The notes beneath the pieces are model-generated. The model made no database searches. It worked only from the letters and a program-made list of their open reading frames with translations, and was not told the DNA's origin. The position numbers were made by a program, and so were the translations under genes. Positions 42,409-50,763 of a stretch of 64,000 bases of DNA are shown in pieces (within the stretch, counting starts at the first letter, position 1; each line of letters starts with the position of its first letter). The DNA comes from Thermomonas sp. (lineage in GTDB: Bacteria; Pseudomonadota; Gammaproteobacteria; Xanthomonadales; Xanthomonadaceae): NCBI RefSeq assembly GCF_020850895.1, contig NZ_JADZDS010000022.1:1-64000 (forward strand). The letters are read 5' to 3'.

Positions 42409-43050
42409 TCAGCGCCGGGCATAGGCGCGCAGAAAAAGATCGACCACGCTGGCGACGTGGGCCTTGGGTGTTGGCAGGGTCTTGCAGCAGCTCACGCCGA
42501 TCAGGGCGCAGGCATGGGGTTCGCCCTTGAGCAGGGTGAAAAAGTGGGTGGCCGCCATCGCCGGGTCGTCGATCTCCAATTCGCCACGGGCGATCCGCCG
42601 CTCCAGCAGGGCGGCGAAGGCCTCTTGCACGCGTCGGGGTCCAGCCTCCCACGCCAGTGCCGGCAGGCCGCTGGCCATTGCCTGCGGCGAGCACAGGATG
42701 CGGAAGCCGGCGATGGCCTCGGGGCTCATCACCATCGCGCAGAAGGCGGTGCCGATCTCGGTCAGGCGGCGCTTCAGCGGCACGCCCGGTCGGGGGTCGA
42801 ACAACCTCGTTGGCATGCCGTGTTCGCAGTGCGCGCGCACGGCTTCGGCGAACAGGCCGTCCTTGTCACCGAAATGGCTGTAGACGGTGAGTTTGGAGAC
42901 GCCGGCTTCGGCTGCGATCTGGTCCATGCTGACCCGTTCGAAGCCCTCCAGCAGGAATAGCCGGGTGGCCGCGACAAGGATGGCCGCGCGCTTGGCGGGG
43001 TCCTTCGGTCGACCGGGGGTCGCGCTCTTGGAGGGTGTGGTGCGTTGCAT
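42409..43050 (-). CDS. TetR/AcrR family transcriptional regulator
   Basis: ILVAATRLFLLEGFERVSMDQIAAEAGVSKLTVYSHFGDKDGLFAEAV HTH. Confidence 0.93.
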   Translation of the reverse strand: MQRTTPSKSATPGRPKDPAKRAAILVAATRLFLLEGFERVSMDQIAAEAGVSKLTVYSHFGDKDGLFAEAVRAHCEHGMPTRLFDPRPGVPLKRRLTEIGTAFCAMVMSPEAIAGFRILCSPQAMASGLPALAWEAGPRRVQEAFAALLERRIARGELEIDDPAMAATHFFTLLKGEPHACALIGVSCCKTLPTPKAHVASVVDLFLRAYARR

Positions 43051-43090
43051 GGCATAAATAGTGGACTACTCAGTTCGGCAATTATAACAT

Positions 43091-43100
43091 ACCGGCCGGT
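43091..43100. promoter_or_regulatory. Perfect palindrome ACCGGCCGGT in an AT-rich tetR promoter region
   Basis: 10-bp palindrome about 40 bp upstream of the tetR start codon. Confidence 0.4.
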
Positions 43101-43114
43101 TCAATTTTTACGGA

Positions 43115-43921
43115 GATCAATGGGGTCAGAGTCATTGATTTTTTCTCTGCTGGTAAGCGTACCTTTGCTTTGTGTATCAGGAGATCCTCGATGGCTCGAT
43201 TGCCCAGGCTCCATCTCCCCGGATGTGCCCAGCATGTGATCCAGCGCGGCAACAACCGCGAGGCCTGTTTCTACGCTGAGGCGGATTACAAGGCTTACCT
43301 GGCCTTCCTGAAGGATGCGGCGATCAAGCAGCAGGTGGCCATCCACGCATTCGTGTTGATGACCAATCACGTTCACCTGTTGCTGACGCCCGGCGACGAG
43401 TGGGGCGCCAGCCGGATGATGCAGGCCTTGGGCCGGAAGTACGTGCAATACTTCAATTACACCCATGGCCGCAGCGGCACCTTGTGGGAGGGGCGGTACA
43501 AGTCGACGCTGGTGGATGCCGACAATTATCTGCTGACGGTGTACCGCTACATCGAGCTGAATCCGGTGCGAGCCAGCATGGTGGAGCATGCGTCGGAATA
43601 CCCGTGGTCAAGCTACCACGGCAACGCCTTGGGCAAGCCGATTGCATTGCTGACGTCGCATCCGCTGTACTACCGCCTAGGCAAGACCGATGTCGAGCGA
43701 CAGGCCGCCTACCGCGCGCTGTTTCGTGGGCGGATGCCGGAGCGGGATTTGACGGCGATTCGGGAAGCCACGAACAAGGCTTGGGTGCTGGGAGGTGATC
43801 GTTTCAAGGCGCAGATCGAAGCCAGGACGGGCCGTCGACCGGTGCCGTCAGGACGGGGTGGGGATAGAAAGTCGGCGGCGTTCAAAGAGGCCAGAAATCA
43901 ATGACTCTGACCCTATTGATC
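43115..43921 (+). mobile_element. RAYT unit: REP-associated tyrosine transposase gene bounded by 27-bp terminal inverted repeats
   Basis: Left GATCAATGGGGTCAGAGTCATTGATTT (43115-43141); right AAATCAATGACTCTGACCCTATTGATC (43895-43921); one mismatch between left end and reverse complement of right end. Confidence 0.85.
43191..43904 (+). CDS. REP-associated tyrosine transposase (Y1_Tnp / TnpA_REP family)
   Basis: MARLPRLHLPGCAQHVIQRGNNREACF; HUH motif AFVLMTNHVHLLLTP; YRYIELNPVRASMV; WSSYHGNA. Confidence 0.94.
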   Translation: MARLPRLHLPGCAQHVIQRGNNREACFYAEADYKAYLAFLKDAAIKQQVAIHAFVLMTNHVHLLLTPGDEWGASRMMQALGRKYVQYFNYTHGRSGTLWEGRYKSTLVDADNYLLTVYRYIELNPVRASMVEHASEYPWSSYHGNALGKPIALLTSHPLYYRLGKTDVERQAAYRALFRGRMPERDLTAIREATNKAWVLGGDRFKAQIEARTGRRPVPSGRGGDRKSAAFKEARNQ

Positions 43922-43936
43922 TTACCCTATTGATCT

Positions 43937-44584
43937 CTACAGCACCGTGACTGGCTCACCGCCGACGATCACCACGTCGGCGGCACGACGGGCAAACAGG
44001 CCGACGCAGACCACGCCCGGGATCTGGTTGAGTTCGCGTTCCAGCCCAACCGGATCGACGATGCGCAGGTTGTGCACGTCGAGGATGGCATTGCTGTTGT
44101 CGGTGACGAAGCCCTCGCGCCAGACCGGCTGACCACCGGTCTGGGCTAGGATCTTGCGGGCGACCAGGCTGCGCGCCATCGGAATCACTTCGACCGGCAG
44201 CGGGAAGGTGCCCAGCAGTGGGACCTGTTTGGCTGGGTCGATGATGCAGACGAATTTTGCACTGGCCTCGGCGATGATCTTTTCGCGGGTCAGCGCGCCG
44301 CCGCCGCCCTTGATCAGTCGCTTGTGCGGATCGCATTCGTCGGCGCCGTCCACGTACAGCGACAGCGGTCCGGCGGCATTGAGGTCGATGACGTCGATCC
44401 CGTGTGCCTTGAGTTGCGCGGTGCTGCGTTCGGAGCTGGAGACTGCCCCGCGGATGCGGCCTTTCCACGCGGCCAGCGCGTCGATGAAGTAGGCCACGGT
44501 GGAGCCGGTGCCGACCCCGACGATCATGTCGTCTTCCAGGTAGTCGATGGCTTTCTGGGCGGCGCGTTGCTTGGCTTCGGACAT
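43937..44584 (-). CDS. rpiA: Ribose-5-phosphate isomerase A
   Basis: [62 protein letters not shown]. Confidence 0.96.
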   Translation of the reverse strand: MSEAKQRAAQKAIDYLEDDMIVGVGTGSTVAYFIDALAAWKGRIRGAVSSSERSTAQLKAHGIDVIDLNAAGPLSLYVDGADECDPHKRLIKGGGGALTREKIIAEASAKFVCIIDPAKQVPLLGTFPLPVEVIPMARSLVARKILAQTGGQPVWREGFVTDNSNAILDVHNLRIVDPVGLERELNQIPGVVCVGLFARRAADVVIVGGEPVTVL

Positions 44585-44601
44585 GGGGAAGTTCGCTGGG
44601 A

Positions 44602-45072
44602 TCATTCGAGGGAGAGCAGCAGTTTCCACTGTGCAGCGGTGACCGGGAACACCGACAGCCGGCTGCCGCGCGCGGTCAGGGCGAAGCCTTCGCCGAGTGC
44701 GTCGCTGTGTTCGCGGATCGTCGCCAGTGGAATCAGGCGTTCCAGTTTGCGTTCGAAGGCGACGTCGACCAGGAACCAGCGCGGCTGTTCGCGGGTGGCC
44801 TTGGGGTCGTGGTAGTGCGACTTGGGATCGAATTGGGTTTCGTCGGGATAGGCGTGGCTCGCCACCCGCGCAATCCCGGCGATGCCGGGCATGGTGCAAT
44901 TGGAGTGGTAGAGCATCACCCCGTCGCCGACACGCATGCCGTCGCGCATGAAGTTGCGCGCCTGGTAATTGCGCACGCCGTTCCATGGCTCGGTGCCGAC
45001 CCGCGCCAGATCGTCGATCGAGAACGCATCCGGTTCGGATTTCATCATCCAGTAGCGGCGGCGCGTGCTCAT
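44602..45072 (-). CDS. EVE domain-containing protein
   Basis: [46 protein letters not shown]; start [15 protein letters not shown]. Confidence 0.93.
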   Translation of the reverse strand: MSTRRRYWMMKSEPDAFSIDDLARVGTEPWNGVRNYQARNFMRDGMRVGDGVMLYHSNCTMPGIAGIARVASHAYPDETQFDPKSHYHDPKATREQPRWFLVDVAFERKLERLIPLATIREHSDALGEGFALTARGSRLSVFPVTAAQWKLLLSLE

Positions 45073-45662
45073 TGGGGCTCCTCCGCGATCCAGGTGGCGT
45101 CTTCGCTGCAGATAGCGTCCAAGCGCACGTCCCAGGGCTCGACCGGGATCTGTTCGGTGCACTGGGTCGCGTAGGCGGCACCGACCAGCCATGGCGGTGC
45201 GGGCCGTTCGCGGCGGAAGGCGAGGCTGCGATCGTACCAACCGCCGCCCATGCCCAGCCTGTTGCCGGCGGCGTCGAAGCCGGTCAGTGGCACCAGAAGC
45301 AGGGACAATTCGGCCGCGCTGCGGCAGGCCTCCGGTGCCACGTCGGGTTCGGGAATGCCGAAGCGGTTTTCGACCAGCGGCGCACCGGTGCGCCATTCCG
45401 CGAATCGCAAACTGCCGTCCGCGTGCAGCACTGGCAGGCAGTAGGTCAGGGTTGGCGGCAGGTGCAACTGCAAGACATGCAGGCCGATTTCACCATCGAC
45501 GGCCCAATAGCCGGCGACGCAACCATGCTGCGGGAAGAACGGCAGTTCGAGGATGCGTTCGGCCAGTGCTTCGGCGGCGGCAATGCGTTGTGCCGCAGTC
45601 AGCGCACGACGGCGCTCTCGCAACGCAGCGCGCAGGGTCGCGCGATCGGGGCTTGGGTTCAC
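45069..45662 (-). CDS. 5-formyltetrahydrofolate cyclo-ligase
   Basis: [48 protein letters not shown] start at 45662 chosen because the longer ORF runs through 6S RNA. Confidence 0.88.
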   Translation of the reverse strand: MNPSPDRATLRAALRERRRALTAAQRIAAAEALAERILELPFFPQHGCVAGYWAVDGEIGLHVLQLHLPPTLTYCLPVLHADGSLRFAEWRTGAPLVENRFGIPEPDVAPEACRSAAELSLLLVPLTGFDAAGNRLGMGGGWYDRSLAFRRERPAPPWLVGAAYATQCTEQIPVEPWDVRLDAICSEDATWIAEEPQ

Positions 45663-45693
45663 GCGCGGGGTGTCCGGAGATGCCGAGGAAAAG

Positions 45694-45873
45694 GCCTCCG
45701 CCGAGGCGATGCGTACGTAACGACCTTGAACCAACGGTTCAAGTGGGAACGCGCAGCGGCCATCGGGCGTTCCGCTCACGGGCGGACTTGCACTCCCGGC
45801 AACTTTTGCATCCCCTGGGTCGTCATCTAGGGACAAGGCAAATGTTGCGCACGCTGTCGCACACGGCAGAGAG
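45694..45873 (-). ncRNA. ssrS: 6S RNA
   Basis: Between zapA and the 5-FCL gene, the classical location; ACTTGAACCGTTGGTTCAAGG hairpin, as in E. coli 6S (CCUUGAACCAAGGGUUCAAGG); closing stem CUCUGCCG/CGGCGGAG; -10 TATATT upstream; GCCTC/GAGGC stem plus TTTT at 3' end. Ends approximate. Confidence 0.85.
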
Positions 45874-45938
45874 CCGCTCCAATATACCTCACTGCGCGGG
45901 CTTGTGTGACAGCTCTCGTGCACGGTGCCGGGCGGCGT

Positions 45939-46232
45939 TCAGGGCGCCGCTGCCAGCAGTGCGTCGAGCTTGTGGTTGGCTGCGTCGATGAGCGCAAGGG
46001 CATTGCCGGCGTCCGTGCTCGGTCCGGACTGGGCCTGCTGGAGTTCGTGGGCGAGGTTGAGTGCGGTCAATACAGCGAGACGATCCGGTGCGACCAACTT
46101 GTTGCCACCGCGCAAATCGCGCATTCGTGCATCCAACATGCGCGCTGCCGCAGCGAGTCCGGCACGCTCCTCGTCGCTGACGCCAACCGTGTATTCGCGG
46201 TCGAGGATGCGAACGGTGACCGGCTCGCTCAT
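45939..46232 (-). CDS. zapA: Cell division protein ZapA
   Basis: MSEPVTVRILDREYTVGVSDEERAGLAAAARMLDARMRDLR. Confidence 0.92.
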   Translation of the reverse strand: MSEPVTVRILDREYTVGVSDEERAGLAAAARMLDARMRDLRGGNKLVAPDRLAVLTALNLAHELQQAQSGPSTDAGNALALIDAANHKLDALLAAAP

Positions 46233-46450
46233 GTGTGCTGCTCCAGTGATTTCAGCCGGCTGATCATCGCCTCGACCCGGCTGCGTGCCTGCTCCTGCTT
46301 GGCCAGCAACTGGGCGCGCTCGCTACCCATCTGCTCAACCTGCTGGCGCAGGCCGCGATTTTCCTCCTGCAGCCGACGCATGCGCTCCGCCAACAGGTCG
46401 ATCCGTGCGAGCAGCTTGTGCAGTTCGGTGGGCAGGTCGCGCGTGTCCAT
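46229..46450 (-). CDS. TIGR02449-like small coiled-coil protein (ZapB-like)
   Basis: 73-aa coiled coil overlapping zapA. Confidence 0.75.
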   Translation of the reverse strand: MDTRDLPTELHKLLARIDLLAERMRRLQEENRGLRQQVEQMGSERAQLLAKQEQARSRVEAMISRLKSLEQHT

Positions 46451-46459
46451 CGGGGCACA

Positions 46460-48793
46460 TTAGGCGGGGGTCGTGTCGGGGTCAAGCCGATCGGCCGGGA
46501 TCACTGCCGGGGCACGGTCGCCGAGCAGGAACCTCAGGCAGGCATCGGCCGGCAGTGGGCGCGAGATCCAGTAGCCTTGGGCAAGGTCGCAGGCGCGTTG
46601 CTCCAGGAAAGCCATCTGTTCGGGTGTTTCGACGCCTTCGGCCACCACTTGCAGCCCGAGCGTGCGCGCCATCGCGATGATCGTCGTGGTGATGGTGTCG
46701 TCTTCACTGTCTTCGCCGGAGGCCAGGCCGTCGATGAAGGCCTTGTCGATCTTGAGGGTGTTGATCGGCAGGCGGTGGAGATAGGCCAGCGATGAATAGC
46801 CGGTTCCGAAGTCGTCGACCGCGATCGATACGCCCATATGCTGGAAGGCCTGCAGACGTTCGCGTGCGAGTTCGGCATTGCTCATCAGCACGCTTTCGGT
46901 CAACTCCAGTTCCAGCGACGAGGGCGGCAGGCCGCTTTCATCCAGAGCCTTGCGCACGCTATTCGGGAGGTCGCTTCGCAACAGTTGCATCGCCGAGATG
47001 TTGACTGCCATCACCAGACGGTTGTCGATCCCCATGTGCCGCCAGCTGGACAGGGTGCGACAGGCTTCGTCAAGCACCCATTCGCCGATCGGTACGATCA
47101 GGCCACTTTCTTCCGCCAGCGGGATGAATTGCGAGGGCGGAATCGTCCCGAATTCCGGGCTGTCCCAACGCAACAATGCTTCCACGGCGCCGACGCGACT
47201 GCTTCCGCCGCCGAGAATCAGCTGCGGCTGGTAAACCAAGTGCAGTTCTCCGCGCTCGAGCACGCGCCTCAGCGCAGAGATGAGATTGGCGCGGCGGCGG
47301 TTGTCGCTGTCCATCGAGTCGGCGTAGCGGGCGAAAGTGCGCTTGCCGATGGACTTTGCCTGGTACATGGCGGTGTCGGCTTGCTTGAGCAGGTCGCTTG
47401 GAACCTGCGCGTGGTCAGGGAACAGGCTGATGCCGATCGATGGCGAGATCGTGAACTCGAACCTATCGTCCAGTCGCAGCGGTTCGTCGAATGCATCGAT
47501 CACGTCCTGGGCGATGTCATCGAGTTGTTCGGGTTCGAGGATGTTCTCGACCACCACGGTGAATTCGTCACCACCGATGCGTGCGACGGTCCGCTCCGCG
47601 CCTACCGCGTCCAGGATCCGCTGGGCAGCGGCGCGCAGGACGCGATCGCCTATGGCGTGGCCCAAGGAATCGTTGACGTCCTTGAAATTGTCGAGGTCGA
47701 GGAACAGCAGGCCAACCCGGGTCTCGTACTGGCGCGCCTGCATGATTGCGCGCGCAAGGCGGTCGGAAAGCTGGGTGCGGTTGGGGAGATTGGTCAATGG
47801 ATCGAAGTTGGCGAGAAAGCGCAGTTCGTGCTCGAGACGGCGTTTCTCGGTGATGTCGCTTGCCACCATCACGTAGCGGCGTTCGCGGGTTCCCGGATCC
47901 TCGATCGTGGTGCACTGCATTGAGCACAGGAAGTCGACACCGTCCTTGCGGCGTTGCCACATTTCCCCTGTCCAGTGGCTGCGGGTGCGGATTTCCTCCC
48001 GCACGCGATCGTGGAACTCCGGTTCGTGCTGGCTTCCGTTGAGCAGGCTGGCATCCCTGCCTTCGACTTCGTGGGCGTCGTATCCGCTCATGCGTGTGAA
48101 GGCCGGATTGACCGTGATGAAGTGGAAGTCAGAGTCCATTACCGCCACTGATTCGGCCATGTTGCGCAAGACCCCCGCGGCGATCTCGCGCTGGCTTTCC
48201 AGCTCGCGCATGGTGCCGATGTTGCGTGCAGTCCCGGCGACCCGGATGGCGTGCCCGTTGCCGTCGTGTGCGATTGCGCGGCCATGTGCGCGCATCCACT
48301 GCCACTGGTTGCCTTCGCCGCGAAACCGCACTTCCAGCTGGATCATCGGCGCATGCCCGCGCAGGTAGGAGCGCAATTGGTCGAGTACCCGCGGCAGGTC
48401 TTCTGGATGGATCTGGGTGTCGCGGTCCAGATCGAAGCGCGCCTCCAGTTCGTTGTCGCCAACGGAAACGATCCGAACACGTTCCAGATGCTTGCTGCGC
48501 AGATCGTATTGCCAATACATCTCATCCGACGCCCACAGCGCAAGCCGAAGCTGCCGATCACGTCCCTCCAGTTCATCGTTGAACCGGCGGAGGTCGGATT
48601 CGCGGCGTCGATGGCTGGCGATCGCCAGCCATGCCAGCGCAAGGACAAGCGATGACAGCAACAGGACCAGCAGCGAGGCGATTGAGACGTTCAAGGTGGT
48701 GGCGTGGGCGGTCGGTTGGCCTGACTGTCGGTGCGCAGCGGGCACCGGGGGCGGGAAGCCGATCCCCTGGCCCGAGTGTAGGCGCAGGCGCAT
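46460..48793 (-). CDS. PAS-containing diguanylate cyclase/phosphodiesterase (GGDEF-EAL)
   Basis: PAS regions; FDPLTNLPNRTQL, RIGGDEFTVVVEN, VEALLRWDS, DDFGTGYSSLAYLHRLPINTLKIDKAFI, VVAEGVETPEQ. Catalytic motifs of both domains look intact. Confidence 0.93.
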   Translation of the reverse strand: MRLRLHSGQGIGFPPPVPAAHRQSGQPTAHATTLNVSIASLLVLLLSSLVLALAWLAIASHRRRESDLRRFNDELEGRDRQLRLALWASDEMYWQYDLRSKHLERVRIVSVGDNELEARFDLDRDTQIHPEDLPRVLDQLRSYLRGHAPMIQLEVRFRGEGNQWQWMRAHGRAIAHDGNGHAIRVAGTARNIGTMRELESQREIAAGVLRNMAESVAVMDSDFHFITVNPAFTRMSGYDAHEVEGRDASLLNGSQHEPEFHDRVREEIRTRSHWTGEMWQRRKDGVDFLCSMQCTTIEDPGTRERRYVMVASDITEKRRLEHELRFLANFDPLTNLPNRTQLSDRLARAIMQARQYETRVGLLFLDLDNFKDVNDSLGHAIGDRVLRAAAQRILDAVGAERTVARIGGDEFTVVVENILEPEQLDDIAQDVIDAFDEPLRLDDRFEFTISPSIGISLFPDHAQVPSDLLKQADTAMYQAKSIGKRTFARYADSMDSDNRRRANLISALRRVLERGELHLVYQPQLILGGGSSRVGAVEALLRWDSPEFGTIPPSQFIPLAEESGLIVPIGEWVLDEACRTLSSWRHMGIDNRLVMAVNISAMQLLRSDLPNSVRKALDESGLPPSSLELELTESVLMSNAELARERLQAFQHMGVSIAVDDFGTGYSSLAYLHRLPINTLKIDKAFIDGLASGEDSEDDTITTTIIAMARTLGLQVVAEGVETPEQMAFLEQRACDLAQGYWISRPLPADACLRFLLGDRAPAVIPADRLDPDTTPA

Positions 48794-48853
48794 TGCGGCA
48801 ACAAGGTGCGGGATCGATTGCTACACTTGGAAAGGAGTTCGAGGAGGCTTGGG

Positions 48854-49396
48854 GTGGACGTCGATGGATTGCCGGACTGGTCGGAAGTCGCTGCGGCCAT
48901 CGAACAGCTGGCGCTGGCCAACACGCCAGCAGAACTGCATGGGGCCTTGTGCGGCTGGCTGGCTGGTGGCGGCGGGAGCGCGGACGACTGGCTGCGTTCG
49001 GTCATGGCGGATGCCGATTTGCCACTGACGACTGACGGCGACGTGCTCGATCGCCTGCGCAAGGCCAGCGCGGACCAGTTGGAAGATCCGCAATTCGGCT
49101 TCCAACTGCTTCTCCCTGAGGATGCTCGGATTTCCGTGCGCGCGGAGGCATTGTTTTCATGGTGCCGCGGATTCCTGGGCGGATTTGGCTTGGCTGCGGG
49201 TAATCCGGCGTTGTCGGATGAAGGACAGGAGGCGCTTCGCGACGTCGGCAATCTTGCGTCCTCGCAAATGGAGGATGAGGGCGATCGGGACGATGCAGAA
49301 GCACTCGGAGAGATCGAGGAATACCTCCGGGTCGCGGTGTTGCTCCTGCATGCGGATTGCACGATGGCTTCGCATCAGCGCCACCGGTTGCACTGA
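48854..49396 (+). CDS. ygfB: UPF0149 family protein YgfB
   Basis: ANTPAELHGALCGWLAGG, FSWCRGFLGGFGLA. GTG start placed after AGGAG/GAGGAGG; ORF opens at 48806. Confidence 0.85.
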   Translation: MDVDGLPDWSEVAAAIEQLALANTPAELHGALCGWLAGGGGSADDWLRSVMADADLPLTTDGDVLDRLRKASADQLEDPQFGFQLLLPEDARISVRAEALFSWCRGFLGGFGLAAGNPALSDEGQEALRDVGNLASSQMEDEGDRDDAEALGEIEEYLRVAVLLLHADCTMASHQRHRLH

Positions 49397-49408
49397 GTCG
49401 GGTCTGGC

Positions 49409-50740
49409 GTGCAGGCCTTGAATGCCCGATGGCAGCGGATCCACGCGGCTCGGCGCGCGCAACTGATGGGCTCAACCGGCGATGGAGCCATCGTGGTGAT
49501 CTCCGCCGCACCCGAGCGCGTGCGCAGTCGTGACACCCTGCATCCCTATCGGCAGGATTCGGATTTCTACTACCTGACCGGCTTCCTCGAGCCGGAGTCG
49601 GTGTTGGCGTTGGTGCCTGGGCGCAAGCACGGCGAGGCGATCCTGTTCTGCCGCGATCGGGACCCCGCGCGCGAGGGCTGGGACGGGCCACGGCTGGGGC
49701 CGGAACGTGCCGGTGAGGCGTTGGGTGTCGATGATGCCTATCCGATCTCCGACATCGACGACATCCTGCCCGGCCTGCTGGAAGGGCGGGCGCGGGTGTA
49801 TTACCAGTTGGGCCTCGATGCCGGTTTCGACCTCAAGCTGATCGGCTGGGTCAATCGCTTGCGCGGGCGTTCAAGCGGCAGCGCACCGCAGGAATTCCTG
49901 CAACTGGGCCACCTGCTCGACGAGCAGCGGCTGTTCAAGTCGGAGGCCGAAATCCGTTTGCTTCAGCACGCGGTGGACATCACGGTTGCGGCGCATCGCG
50001 CGGCGATGGCCGCGGTGCGGCCGGGCCAACACGAATACACCCTGCAGGCCGAGATCGAGCGCGAATTCCGCCGCAGCGGTGCGCAACCGGCCTACGCCAG
50101 TATCGTGGGCACCGGTGCCAATGGTTGCGTCCTCCATTACGGCGCCAACGTCAGCCGCATCCATGCGGGGGATCTGGTGCTGATCGACGCCGGTGCGGAA
50201 TACCGCGGCTATGCGGCCGATGTGTCGCGCACGTTCCCGGCCAACGGACGCTTCAGCAAGGAGCAGCGCGCCTTGCACGACCTGGTCTGCAAGGCGCAGG
50301 CAGCGGCGCTTGCGCAGGCACGGCCGGGGAAACCCTTTGCGGCGATGCACGAGGCAGCCGTGGTCACGCTCTGTGACGGCCTGCTGTCGCTGGGCTTGCT
50401 CCAGGGCCGTCTGGAGGCTGTGGTTTCGAGCGAGGCGTACACGCGTTTCTATCCGCACAAGACCGGGCACTGGCTGGGCCTCGATGTGCACGACGTGGGC
50501 GAGTACCGGATCGATGGTGCATCGCGGCTGCTGGAGCCGGGCATGGTGTTCACCGTCGAACCGGGGCTCTACATTCCCGTTGACGCCACCGACGTGCCGG
50601 CGAAATGGCGTGGCATCGGCATTCGCATCGAGGACGACGTGCTGGTGACCCGCAGCGGTCACCGGGTACTGAGCGCGGCATTGGAGCGCAGTGCCGACGA
50701 GGTGGAGGCCTGCATGGCCTCCGCCCGTGCGACGGCCTGA
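49409..50740 (+). CDS. pepP: Xaa-Pro aminopeptidase P
   Basis: VISAAPERVRSRDTLHPYRQDSDFYYLTGFLEPESVLAL; M24 motifs HKTGHWLGLDVHDVGEY, FTVEPGLYIP. Confidence 0.94.
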   Translation: MQALNARWQRIHAARRAQLMGSTGDGAIVVISAAPERVRSRDTLHPYRQDSDFYYLTGFLEPESVLALVPGRKHGEAILFCRDRDPAREGWDGPRLGPERAGEALGVDDAYPISDIDDILPGLLEGRARVYYQLGLDAGFDLKLIGWVNRLRGRSSGSAPQEFLQLGHLLDEQRLFKSEAEIRLLQHAVDITVAAHRAAMAAVRPGQHEYTLQAEIEREFRRSGAQPAYASIVGTGANGCVLHYGANVSRIHAGDLVLIDAGAEYRGYAADVSRTFPANGRFSKEQRALHDLVCKAQAAALAQARPGKPFAAMHEAAVVTLCDGLLSLGLLQGRLEAVVSSEAYTRFYPHKTGHWLGLDVHDVGEYRIDGASRLLEPGMVFTVEPGLYIPVDATDVPAKWRGIGIRIEDDVLVTRSGHRVLSAALERSADEVEACMASARATA

Positions 50741-50763
50741 GTTGGCCGCGTCAGCCGGTCGCG

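Noticed and set aside
44602-45072. EVE-domain gene as part of a modification-dependent defence system
   Set aside because: Neighbours are rpiA, 5-FCL, 6S and zapA, a common housekeeping context; no nuclease or McrB-like partner is present.
46838-47923. 361-aa plus-strand ORF opposite the GGDEF-EAL gene
   Set aside because: Antisense artefact; catalytic motifs are on the minus strand.
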